In this document: in pieces, positions 56,761 to 64,000 of the stretch | How positions within the stretch are numbered: position 1 is the first letter of the stretch | Layout: the number at the start of each line of letters is the position of its first letter | Origin: Shewanella violacea DSS12 | GTDB taxonomy: Bacteria; Pseudomonadota; Gammaproteobacteria; Enterobacterales; Shewanellaceae | Length of the DNA stretch: 64,000 nt | Assembly (NCBI RefSeq): GCF_000091325.1 | Contig: NC_014012.1 | Span: forward strand, 186,001-250,000 | Direction of reading: 5' to 3' | Program-made: the position numbers and the translations under genes | Notes under the pieces: generated by a model | What the model was told of the DNA's origin: nothing | The model's input: the letters and a program-made list of their open reading frames with translations, nothing else | Databases searched by the model: none

Positions 56761-59700
56761 TTACTTATTTAGCTTACGTGAGTAAACCAAGAGATAGAGG
56801 GCTGGTAGTACAAACAGAGATAACAGAGGTGCTGTGACCATGCCGCCCACCATAGGTGCGGCGATCTTCTGCATCACATCATTGCCGGCTCCTGTGCCCC
56901 ACATGATGGGCAGTAGGCCAAAGAAGATGGTCGCCACTGTCATCGCCTTGGGGCGAATTCGCATCACGGCACCTTCTATTAAGGCCTCTTTCAGATCGCT
57001 AACGGCCTCGTATTTACCTTTCTCTTTTCTATATTTGATGGCGTTGTTTAGGTAGACCAACATCACCACCCCAAACTCTGCTGCTACACCTGCCAGAGCT
57101 ATCATACCCACGGCAACCGCAACAGACATATTGAAGTCCAGAGCATATAGGAGCCAGGTACTGCCTACGAGTGCGAAGGGCAAGCTGAACATGATCATGC
57201 AGGCTTGCACAGTCGAGCCAAATGTCATCATTAACAAGATGAAGATAACGCCCAATGCCATAGGGATCACTTGCTTAAGCTTCTCATCTACACGCTGCAT
57301 ATATTCATATTGGCCGGCAAAATCGTAGCTGTATCTCGGTGGCACCACTAGTTCATTTTCCAGTGCCGACTTAGCCTGACTGATATATTCACCAATAGAG
57401 GTTCCTTCTATATCGACAAACACCCAAGAGATTAAACGGCCATTCTCACTTTTTAGCATAGGTGGACCGTCGGTGATCTCTATATCGGCTAAGTTACGCA
57501 GTGGCAGATAGTGTCCGGTCTTAGTGATCACCGGCAGCTCTCTGAGCTTCTCGATATTATCTCTAAGTTCTCTAGGGTATCTGAGATTGATAGGGTAACG
57601 CTCGGCTCCCTGAACAGACTCGCCAATCTTCATACCGCCAATGGCATAGCGGACCACATCTTGGATATCGGTTAGTGTCATGCCATAGCGAGAGGCTACA
57701 TCTAGCTTAGGCGTTATATCGATATAGCGGCCACCACCTACACGTTCGGCATAGGCCGATTTAGTGTTGGGCAGTTTACTGAGTATGGCTTCTATATCTG
57801 TGCCTATCTTCTGTAGTTCATTCACGTCGGCGCCGGTGATCTTAATGCCTACGGGAGTTTTTATCCCAGTGGAGAGCATGTCGATACGTGTCTTGATGGG
57901 CTGAACCCAAGCATTAGTTAGCCCGGGGATCTTAACCGTTTGCTGCAGCTGGTCGATGACATCTTTTAGCGTGTATCCCTCACGCCACTCATCTCTGGGC
58001 TTAAGCATTATGGTGGTTTCCAGCATGGTCAGAGGCGCTGGATCCGTCGCCGTTTCTGCACGACCTACCTTACCGAATACCCGCTTCACCTCGGGAACTG
58101 TCTTAATCAACCTGTCTGTCTGTTGCAGGATTTCGGCGGCCTTACTGGCACTGATCCCCGGCAAAGCTGTAGGCATATAGAGTAGATCCCCCTCATCGAG
58201 TTCAGGCATAAACTCACTGCCTAACTGGCTCATTGGATACCAGGCGCTCATCAAAGCGATGAATGCGACAACCAGTGTCATCTTTGGAAACTTAAGTACC
58301 AGAGTCAAAGCTGGCTTGTACATAGCGATTAGGCATCTACTGATAGGGTTGCTGGTTTCCTTAGGGATTTTTCCTCGGATAAAGAAACCCATCAAAACCG
58401 GCACAAGCGTGATAGACAGCACTGCAGCCGCTGCCATCGCGAAGGTTTTGGTGTAAGCCAGTGGGCTAAAGAGTCTACCCTCCTGTGCTTCCAAGGCAAA
58501 TACCGGCATGAAACTCAGGGTAATGATCAGTAAGGAGAAGAATAGCGCAGGACCAACTTCGACCGAGGCTTCTGCTACCAGTTTCCAATGTTCATTCATG
58601 TCCGGTCGGCGTTTATTTTCCTGCTCGAAATGCTCCAGATGCTTATGCATGTTTTCGATCATCACGATGGCGCCATCGACTACTGCCCCTATGGCAATAG
58701 CGATACCACCTAAGCTCATGATATTCGCGTTGACGCCCATCTTATTCATCACTATGAATGCAATGAGTATCGCCAAGGGCAAGGTGATCACGGCGACTAA
58801 GGTAGAGCGTGCATGCATTAGGAATAACATGCAGACCAGGCCAACTACAAACATCTCTTCGAGCACCTTGTAGAACAGGTTTTCCACCGAGCTTTCGATC
58901 AATTGAGATCTGTCATAGGTAGGGATGATCTCTACCCCTTCCGGCAGGCCAGATTTAAGTTGTTCGAGCTTCTCTTTAACCGCTTTTATGGTGGCTAAGG
59001 CATTTTCACCATATCGCATGACTATGATGCCGCCGACAACTTCACCTTCACCATCTAGCTCGGCGATACCGCGGCGTGATGCCGGTCCTTTACGTACTGT
59101 GGCTACATCTTTGAGTAACAATGGGGTTCCCGAAGGACTGGTGACCCCGAGCGGGATCTCCCTAAAGTCATCCAATGTTTGGCGATAACCTTTGGCGCGA
59201 ACCATATATTCCGCTTCCGCCATCTCGATAACCGAACCGCCGGCTTCGGAGTTGGACTTAGATATGGCATCTTTTATCGCAGCGATATCTAGCTTATAGA
59301 TGGCCAACTTATCGGGTTCTATGACTATCTGATAGGTAAGCTCCATGCCGCCAACGGTGGCGACTTCAGAAACACCGGCAACGCTTTGTAGCTCAAGTTT
59401 CAGATACCAATCCTGTAAACTTTTTAGCTGAGAAAGGTCTAAATTCCCCGACCTGTCCACCAGAGCATATTCGAAGATCCAACCGACTCCGGATGCATCC
59501 GGTCCCAGCGATGGCTGAACCCCTTGAGGCAGGCGGCTACCTACTTGATTGAGATATTCCAGTACTCGGGAGCGAGCCCAGTAGATGTCTGTGCCATCTT
59601 CGAAGATGACATAGACATATGAGTCGCCGAAGAAGGAGTAACCACGAACGGTCTTGGCCCCGGGAACCGCCAACATGGCCGTAGATAGCGGATAGGTGAC

Positions 59701-59892
59701 TTGCTCCTCGACTAATTTAGGCGCCTGACCCGGGAATGGTGTCTTGATTATAACCTGTACATCCGAGAGATCCGGTAGGGCATCTAAGGGCGTATTTCTT
59801 AGTTCCTGAACACCCCAGACTGTGATCATTATGGTGACTATAAGCACCATTAATCTTTGCTTGATAGAGGCTTGGATGATTTTCTTAAGCAT
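56761..59892 (-). CDS. cusA: Heavy-metal efflux RND transporter permease, CusA/CzcA family
   Basis: A 1043-residue proton-driven inner-membrane pump with 12 membrane segments and two large periplasmic loops. Family blocks include NTPLDALPDLSDVQVIIKTP, the helix 4 proton relay region GGIAIAIGAVVDGAIVMIEN with two acidic residues, and AGVAAEFGVVMLVYL. Met residues near the periplasmic cleft would carry Cu(I) or Ag(I). The monovalent-metal type fits the neighbouring Met/His/Cys-rich proteins. The start at 59892 has GTGAGG upstream, but this site lies in a duplicated block, and two mini-ORFs with the same start context precede it. No outer-membrane CusC-like gene follows; the operon ends at the terminator. 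Confidence 0.9.
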   Translation of the reverse strand: MLKKIIQASIKQRLMVLIVTIMITVWGVQELRNTPLDALPDLSDVQVIIKTPFPGQAPKLVEEQVTYPLSTAMLAVPGAKTVRGYSFFGDSYVYVIFEDGTDIYWARSRVLEYLNQVGSRLPQGVQPSLGPDASGVGWIFEYALVDRSGNLDLSQLKSLQDWYLKLELQSVAGVSEVATVGGMELTYQIVIEPDKLAIYKLDIAAIKDAISKSNSEAGGSVIEMAEAEYMVRAKGYRQTLDDFREIPLGVTSPSGTPLLLKDVATVRKGPASRRGIAELDGEGEVVGGIIVMRYGENALATIKAVKEKLEQLKSGLPEGVEIIPTYDRSQLIESSVENLFYKVLEEMFVVGLVCMLFLMHARSTLVAVITLPLAILIAFIVMNKMGVNANIMSLGGIAIAIGAVVDGAIVMIENMHKHLEHFEQENKRRPDMNEHWKLVAEASVEVGPALFFSLLIITLSFMPVFALEAQEGRLFSPLAYTKTFAMAAAAVLSITLVPVLMGFFIRGKIPKETSNPISRCLIAMYKPALTLVLKFPKMTLVVAFIALMSAWYPMSQLGSEFMPELDEGDLLYMPTALPGISASKAAEILQQTDRLIKTVPEVKRVFGKVGRAETATDPAPLTMLETTIMLKPRDEWREGYTLKDVIDQLQQTVKIPGLTNAWVQPIKTRIDMLSTGIKTPVGIKITGADVNELQKIGTDIEAILSKLPNTKSAYAERVGGGRYIDITPKLDVASRYGMTLTDIQDVVRYAIGGMKIGESVQGAERYPINLRYPRELRDNIEKLRELPVITKTGHYLPLRNLADIEITDGPPMLKSENGRLISWVFVDIEGTSIGEYISQAKSALENELVVPPRYSYDFAGQYEYMQRVDEKLKQVIPMALGVIFILLMMTFGSTVQACMIMFSLPFALVGSTWLLYALDFNMSVAVAVGMIALAGVAAEFGVVMLVYLNNAIKYRKEKGKYEAVSDLKEALIEGAVMRIRPKAMTVATIFFGLLPIMWGTGAGNDVMQKIAAPMVGGMVTAPLLSLFVLPALYLLVYSRKLNK

Positions 59893-59953
59893 GATCAACC
59901 TCACTAAGGATATCTTTGCCAATAGAGGCTTGGTCATTAGTATCTTTAAGCAT
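59885..59953 (-). CDS. 22-codon mini-ORF overlapping the cusA start
   Basis: Encodes MLKDTNDQASIGKDILSEVD plus HA and stops at TAA, eight bases past the cusA ATG. The first residues parallel MLKKIIQASIKQ of CusA, so it arose by duplication. It has GTGAGG at a good distance. It probably functions, if at all, by coupled re-initiation into cusA. Confidence 0.45.
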   Translation of the reverse strand: MLKDTNDQASIGKDILSEVDHA

Positions 59954-60014
59954 GATCAACCTCACTAAGGATATCTTTGCCAATGGAGGCTTGAACATTA
60001 ATATTGTTAAGCAT
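59946..60014 (-). CDS. 22-codon mini-ORF with the strongest ribosome site of the cusA leader
   Basis: Encodes MLNNINVQASIGKDILSEVD plus HA and overlaps the next mini-ORF start by eight bases. Its AGGAGGG site, seven bases before the ATG and overlapping the adaptor gene's stop codon, is the best in the leader and was presumably the original cusA ribosome site. Confidence 0.45.
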   Translation of the reverse strand: MLNNINVQASIGKDILSEVDHA

Positions 60015-60026
60015 ATTTAAACCCTC

Positions 60027-61829
60027 CTAGTGCTGATGACCGCTAGTCAGGCGCATTAAGCTGCCCTTGAGACTGGCCTCTGAATCGAGTAAAAACTGGC
60101 CAGAAGTTATCACGAGTTCGCCTTCGTCCAAGCCATCGAGAATCTCCGCCTTGCCCTGGCTTAGCATGCCCACTGTGACCTTACGTGCGGTAAAACTGTT
60201 ATTTTCAAGTTTCACTATGACGCGGTTCTCTTTACCCGTTTGGATTAGAGCCTCCTGAGGGATCACCAGTACATCTGCATTAGGGCCTCCGAAGATGTCT
60301 ATCTTGGCTAAGGTGTTCGGCCTTAGCTCTAGCTTGTGGTTTTGAACTACAATTCTGACTCGTAAGCTGCGGGTCACAGGATCGAGTTCCGGATAGATAT
60401 AATCTATCTTACCTTCGATGCCCTTGAACCCCATGGCTGGCACGGAAACTACCGCTCTTTGCCCCACTTCTAGCCAGCTCTGTTCATTCTCAAATACATC
60501 GGCGATCACCCAGACCTTGGAGAGGTCGACGATGGACATTATCTCGGTAGCCGGCTGAATATACATGCCATCTCTGACTTTTAGTTCTTTTACTATGCCG
60601 TCACTCTTGGCATAGAAGGGCACTCGATATTGAGTCTTTTTAGATTTTTTTAATGTATTTATCTGGCTCTTGTTAAAGCCTAATAGCTCTAATCTAATGC
60701 CCGCTTTTTTGAGTAAATCTTGGTAACCAGAATTTTTCCCCGTACGTCTCAGGGTGTCTTGGGCGAGCAGGAAGTCATCTTGTGCATTGATCAGATCCGG
60801 TGAGTAGATCTCATACAAGAGTTGGCCTTTAGTGATCTTATCGCCCACAGATTTGATGGTTAGCTTCTCGATCCAGCCAGTAACCCTGGCATGGATATGA
60901 TTGATCTTACTCTCGTCATAATCTATCTGGCCTACGGTCTGCACAAACTTCCACAGAGTATCTTTTTCTACTTTAGCCACCTTTAGGGCTAAGGCTTGCT
61001 GCATGCCGCCGGAGACATGAATCTGGATCTCTTTGCTGCTGCCACTTACCTCTACTTTTTCTAAATTCATGCCGCAGATAGGGCAAGTTCCAGGTACATC
61101 GCTGATGATATGGGCGTGCATAGGACAGACATATTTAATGGTGCCACCGTCATTAAGTGAGGTGGGCTTAGCACTGTTAAACACTGTATCGGCCGGTGTG
61201 CTTGCTGCCTGATTAGCGTGTCCAGAGTGTTGTTCAGCAGAGGAGGTCTTCATATTCATGCCTCCTCTTTCTTCCTCCTCCTCTTCAACCAGGAACATGT
61301 TACAGATAGAGCAACGGCTACCGGGTTTATGACTGGTCACTTCAGGGTGCATAGGGCAGGAATAGTTTTTTTGTTCCGCCATAGCTGTCATAGCCATGGA
61401 ATCAGCATTTTGGTCTTGTTGCTTACTACCTTCATCTAAGGTGAGGAACATGTTACAGATAGAGCAACGGCTACCGGGTTTATGACTGGTCACTTCAGGG
61501 TGCATAGGGCACGAATAGTTTTTTTGTTCCGCCATAGCTGTCATAGCCATGGAATCTGCATTTTGGTCTTGTTGCTTGCTACCTTCATCTAAGGTGAGGA
61601 ACATGTTGCACTTAGGGCAGCGGCTGCCGGGTTCATGACTGGTCACTTCAGGATGCATAGGACACGAATAGGTTACCGTTTCATGACCTTGGTTATGATC
61701 AGTGTGCTCTGTCGCCGGACTCTGGGTCATCAGTGACTGAGAATGTGCTAACTGAGGGGTCACAATCATAAACAGGCTGAGCAGGTAGGCTAGTCTGTTA
61801 CGTTTATTGTTCATTTCAAATTGACTCAT
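60027..61829 (-). CDS. cusB: RND efflux periplasmic adaptor, CusB-like, with four N-terminal heavy-metal-binding domains
   Basis: A 600-residue adaptor, much longer than the usual 400. After a signal peptide (about 12-30) come four copies of the heavy-metal-binding YHS-like domain with the pattern CPMHPEV...CxxCNM: residues about 53-80, 104-131, 155-182, and a more divergent 232-259 with CPMHAHI...CPICGMNL. Copies 1-3 come from a 153-bp tandem repeat, with a linker of ADSMAMTAMAEQK (Met-rich). The adaptor core starts near 270 with the lipoyl halves (VTGWIEKLTIKSVGDKITKG and RVPFYAKSDGIVKELKVRDG) and beta barrels. It would catch copper or silver and hand it to CusA. The start has AAGG five bases upstream. 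It lies before cusA and 22 bases after the repeat protein. Confidence 0.9.
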   Translation of the reverse strand: MSQFEMNNKRNRLAYLLSLFMIVTPQLAHSQSLMTQSPATEHTDHNQGHETVTYSCPMHPEVTSHEPGSRCPKCNMFLTLDEGSKQQDQNADSMAMTAMAEQKNYSCPMHPEVTSHKPGSRCSICNMFLTLDEGSKQQDQNADSMAMTAMAEQKNYSCPMHPEVTSHKPGSRCSICNMFLVEEEEEERGGMNMKTSSAEQHSGHANQAASTPADTVFNSAKPTSLNDGGTIKYVCPMHAHIISDVPGTCPICGMNLEKVEVSGSSKEIQIHVSGGMQQALALKVAKVEKDTLWKFVQTVGQIDYDESKINHIHARVTGWIEKLTIKSVGDKITKGQLLYEIYSPDLINAQDDFLLAQDTLRRTGKNSGYQDLLKKAGIRLELLGFNKSQINTLKKSKKTQYRVPFYAKSDGIVKELKVRDGMYIQPATEIMSIVDLSKVWVIADVFENEQSWLEVGQRAVVSVPAMGFKGIEGKIDYIYPELDPVTRSLRVRIVVQNHKLELRPNTLAKIDIFGGPNADVLVIPQEALIQTGKENRVIVKLENNSFTARKVTVGMLSQGKAEILDGLDEGELVITSGQFLLDSEASLKGSLMRLTSGHQH

Positions 61830-61851
61830 AATGCCTTATCTCCACTCAAAA

Positions 61852-62553
61852 TTAGTGTTTGTGGTGAACCGAAGGTTTAGTGTCAGCCTTGGCTTGCATA
61901 GGTGCTAGGTTCATTCCACATTTAGGGCAAGTATCAGCCTCTTTTCCTGTTATTGACGGATGCATAGGACAAGCATAGTTTGCATCTGCTTCGCCATGTT
62001 TGTGAGTTGAATCTTTATGGTTTGGACAAGTATGGTTAGCTGCTGCTTCACCATATTTATGAGTTGAATCTTTATGGTTTGGGCAAGTATGGTTAGCTGC
62101 TGCTTCACCATGTTTATGAGTTGAATCTTTATGGTTTGAGCAAGCATGATTAGCTACTGCTTCGCCATGTTTGTGAGTTGATTGTTTATGGCTTGGGCAA
62201 GCATGGTTAGCTACTGCTTCGCCATGTTTGTGCGTTGATTGTTTATGGTTTGGGCAAGTATGGTTAGCTTTATCTTCGCCATGCTTATGAGCTGAGGCAT
62301 CATGGTGAGGATAGGAATCGCAGCCTTGTCCATGATGAGAACTTGCTTTTAAGGCGGTTAACTTCATGCCACATTTGGGGCAAGTCTCGCCCTTCTGACC
62401 TGTGACTTCTGCATGCATAGGGCAGGCATGATCGGCCTTCATATTATGGTGCTGACCGTGCTCATGCTGCTGTGCATGCTCATGGGCCAATGCCGTTGGC
62501 ACAACAGAGAATAAGACTAATGCCGATAAAATAAGGCTAATAAGGGTTTTCAT
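61852..62553 (-). CDS. Secreted His/Cys-rich repeat protein with two heavy-metal-binding domains
   Basis: A 233-residue exported protein. After a signal peptide (LISLILSALVLFSVVPTALA), a His-rich stretch leads to a metal-binding domain (CPMHAEVTGQKGETCPKCGM, residues 44-63). Six copies of a 19-residue unit follow, residues about 87-197, with the plan S-T-HKHGEA-x-ANH-x-C-P-x-HK (HKHGE at 89, 108, 127, 146, 165 as HKYGE, and 184). A second metal-binding domain (CPMHPSITGKEADTCPKCGM, 195-214) closes the protein, then a His tail. Each repeat offers several His and one Cys, so a periplasmic copper or zinc sponge is likely, but no such repeat family is known to me. It is the first gene of the efflux operon. 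Confidence 0.8.
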   Translation of the reverse strand: MKTLISLILSALVLFSVVPTALAHEHAQQHEHGQHHNMKADHACPMHAEVTGQKGETCPKCGMKLTALKASSHHGQGCDSYPHHDASAHKHGEDKANHTCPNHKQSTHKHGEAVANHACPSHKQSTHKHGEAVANHACSNHKDSTHKHGEAAANHTCPNHKDSTHKYGEAAANHTCPNHKDSTHKHGEADANYACPMHPSITGKEADTCPKCGMNLAPMQAKADTKPSVHHKH

Positions 62554-62811
62554 TGATAACTTCCATTAAATAGATGCCGTAATGAATTGATCTGCATTTT
62601 TTTGCTTATTGGTAAGCAAAAAGTTGAGCTAAATCGAATACAAGTAACGGCTAATGTAAATGCAATCTCAATAAATACTAGTGTTAAGCGCATAATAGGT
62701 CATAAGTCTGAGTGACAGATTCTATTCAAGAGGCTTAAAGCTACATATATAAATTGGATCGAGATAAATAATGTTCACAACATAACTAAACAGTCCATAT
62801 GACTGGTGAAA

Positions 62812-62832
62812 TTAAGGTATTGGCTACCTTAA
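62812..62832. promoter_or_regulatory. Perfect dyad in the gap between two metal-related genes
   Basis: TTAAGGTA and TACCTTAA flank TTGGC. It lies just past the stop of the Cys-rich gene and 259 bases upstream of the repeat protein. It could be a hairpin terminator for the minus strand (TTTC follows) or an operator of MerR type; I cannot choose. The rest of the 291-base gap shows nothing recognisable. Confidence 0.4.
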
Positions 62833-62844
62833 AATCGGCTTGAG

Positions 62845-63285
62845 TTAAGCTATGGGAGGTCTGATATCTTTAGAGATTGAGATTGAATGGAAATAAGGCA
62901 TTTGAGTGGCCAAAGCTAACTCAGAGGGACTAAATCCTGGCCAAGACTTAGTATCAAAAAGAGTGCCTGTCATCGAGATAACCAGACAATGATTACAATC
63001 ACCCTGGCAGTAACCGTTGCTGTTACAGCAGCTCTGAGCTTCGTCGGGAAGCGCTTGGTTGACTTGCTCTGAGTCGCAGCAATGGGGGATGTTACCTGTC
63101 TGTTCTGAGTGGCAAGCGACTCCATCTTTCATGCTCATCATTTGTGAATGGTGTGAACCAGACATCATGGCTTCATGTGCTTGGGCCTTTCCTACCATCA
63201 TAGATCCATTAGACAGCAGCCCTTGGCTCAGCATAGCGAGCAAGGTAAAGGCTATCAATGTGTGACGGCGAATAAGGCTAAACAT
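62845..63285 (-). CDS. Small exported Cys/His/Met-rich protein, possible metal-related
   Basis: A 146-residue protein with an N-terminal hydrophobic signal (LIAFTLLAMLSQGLLSNGSM). The middle is rich in His, Met and Cys: HEAMMSGSHHSQMMSMKD, then CHS, HCCDSE, SCCNSNGYCQGDCNHC. The plan resembles the small DUF2946/CopL-type proteins found near copper resistance genes, but I cannot assign it firmly. Position before the efflux operon on the same strand, though 291 bases away, supports a role in copper or silver handling. Confidence 0.65.
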   Translation of the reverse strand: MFSLIRRHTLIAFTLLAMLSQGLLSNGSMMVGKAQAHEAMMSGSHHSQMMSMKDGVACHSEQTGNIPHCCDSEQVNQALPDEAQSCCNSNGYCQGDCNHCLVISMTGTLFDTKSWPGFSPSELALATQMPYFHSISISKDIRPPIA

Positions 63286-63498
63286 AAAGTTTCCAATAAT
63301 GAGTTGTGGTTAGTCTAACATGAGCGAGTAATAGTACCTTGATTGAATTCACATTTATCAATTTAAGCTCGACGAGCTAATTATTCAACCAAAGTCGGTG
63401 CTTATGACTGGCGTCATTCACTGTATCTAAATCTACACAAGATTATCTAGCCATTTAAATAAGGTTAGTTATCCAAATGGCATAGATTTCCCCTGAAA

Positions 63499-63930
63499 TT
63501 ACTTCTTTGCCAGTAGCAGCTGAGCCATGACTTGATAGTGAGTCAGCAAGGTGACATTTTTACTCTCTCCTTGGGGACTTTGCAGGCTGATAACTGGCTT
63601 GTTGATAAAGTCATAGGCTTCATCTTCAGTATCTATAATCGGCGTCATGGCTTGATATTGCACCTGGTTGTTCGCGTTTATGATGAGGTAGAGAGGCGCA
63701 GATTTTACCCATGCTCCAGAGTCATCGGCGTTAACTTCGAAGGTGTCGTGATACTTAAGCTCGATGAGATTCTTGCCCTTGGTGAGTTGAATCTCATGGG
63801 TGGCAAATATGGTTTCCCCGTTGATGCCAGTAACCGAGAGTGAATCAGGGAAAGATATGCTAGCGGCCGAAGATGAGAAGCTAGCTAAACTGGCAAAAAT
63901 TAAGGCTGCGACTGTGATAAATGTTTTCAT
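63499..63930 (-). CDS. DUF2057 family periplasmic protein
   Basis: A 143-residue exported protein, similar to YccT-type DUF2057 proteins. The signal peptide is FITVAALIFASLASFSSSAA; family stretches are PDSLSVTGINGETI, HEIQLTKGKNLIELKYHDTF and SAPLYLIINANN. Function is unknown. ATG 63930 with GGAG six bases upstream was preferred over an in-frame TTG four codons earlier. It is followed by a gap of 213 bases with no gene before the Cys-rich gene. About 70 bases remain to the window end upstream, with nothing to identify. Confidence 0.82.
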   Translation of the reverse strand: MKTFITVAALIFASLASFSSSAASISFPDSLSVTGINGETIFATHEIQLTKGKNLIELKYHDTFEVNADDSGAWVKSAPLYLIINANNQVQYQAMTPIIDTEDEAYDFINKPVISLQSPQGESKNVTLLTHYQVMAQLLLAKK

Positions 63931-64000
63931 AATAGACTCCAATTGAAACTATGCCGGACAGGATCTAGGTTTAAATGCGGCTACTATGGAGCTCTTAAGA

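Larger units (their letters stand above)
59882..60014 (-). repeat. 61-bp tandem repeat of the cusA start region
   Basis: The block from the cusA ATG outward is repeated at 61-base spacing, giving starts at 59892, 59953 and 60014. Shared sequence includes TAAGCATGATCAACCTCAC and GGATATCTTTGCCAAT. The unit is not a multiple of three, so the copies lie in different frames. Confidence 0.93.

Noticed and set aside
61950..62290. Regular 57-base periodicity that could be taken for a CRISPR array
   Set aside because: The repeats are in frame within a 233-residue protein with a signal peptide and encode a 19-residue unit; there are no unique spacers.
1..64000. Mobile element, prophage or defence island
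   Set aside because: No transposase, integrase, phage, restriction or toxin-antitoxin gene was recognised in any frame.

Overview
The window looks like a chromosomal segment of a marine gammaproteobacterium, most probably Shewanella. The grounds are enterobacterial-type gene order (envZ-ompR facing greB and tex; bioH, a gntX/comF gene and nfuA together), a caa3-type cytochrome oxidase locus with a DUF2909 gene, a plsB/lexA pair and three methyl-accepting chemotaxis receptors. Identification to species is not possible from the sequence alone. I see no transposase, integrase, CRISPR array, tRNA or rRNA; the segment reads as core chromosome with local rearrangements.

Layout. 1-1.4 kb: end of rsmJ with a three-fold duplicated 3' end, then a peroxiredoxin. 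1.5-5.7 kb (minus): a chemoreceptor, then ompR-envZ. 6.2-11.7 kb (plus): a fusion of a haem-oxygenase-like metal oxidase with a VOC domain, greB, a methyltransferase, tex. 12-22.4 kb: an LTA-synthase-like sulfatase, a Gln-rich unknown, bioH, comF/gntX, an M14 peptidase, nfuA behind a probable IscR site, dinF and a polysaccharide deacetylase. 22.4-31.9 kb (minus): a compact chemosensory operon, STAS-cheY-cheA-cheW-mcp-cheR-cheB, whose receptor carries six near-identical PAS domains. 32.2-41.4 kb (mostly minus): cytochrome c oxidase structural genes and the haem A/copper assembly set. 41.8-47.7 kb: sulA-lexA with two SOS boxes, plsB, an aromatic amino acid permease, bluB. 47.7-56.7 kb: an AraC regulator, a YiaW/YiaV-like pair, a diguanylate cyclase, a globin, a double-VOC protein, a T2 ribonuclease and a third chemoreceptor. 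56.8-63.9 kb (minus): a copper/silver-type RND efflux locus with unusual metal-binding repeat proteins, then a DUF2057 protein.

The most striking property is a recurring one: tandem duplications at gene borders and inside genes. The rsmJ 3' end (about 110 bp, 3 copies), the cheA-cheW gap (57 bp, 2.5 copies), the SURF1 5' end (146 bp, about 3 copies) and the cusA 5' end (61 bp, 3 start sites) are duplicated outside the coding sequence. In-frame repeats build the six-PAS receptor (390 bp unit), the adaptor with three tandem metal-binding domains (153 bp unit) and a secreted His/Cys protein (57 bp unit). At SURF1 and cusA the copies kept ribosome binding sites and start codons, so short mini-ORFs now overlap the true start; these look like evolved translational couplers and are the best candidates for something undescribed.

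Functionally, the cox region would make haem A (ctaA, ctaB), load copper (SCO, Cox11 and a second CxxxC membrane protein) and assemble the oxidase (SURF1). The adjacent chemosensory operon may sense oxygen or redox if its PAS domains bind haem. The efflux locus would capture and export copper or silver from the periplasm.
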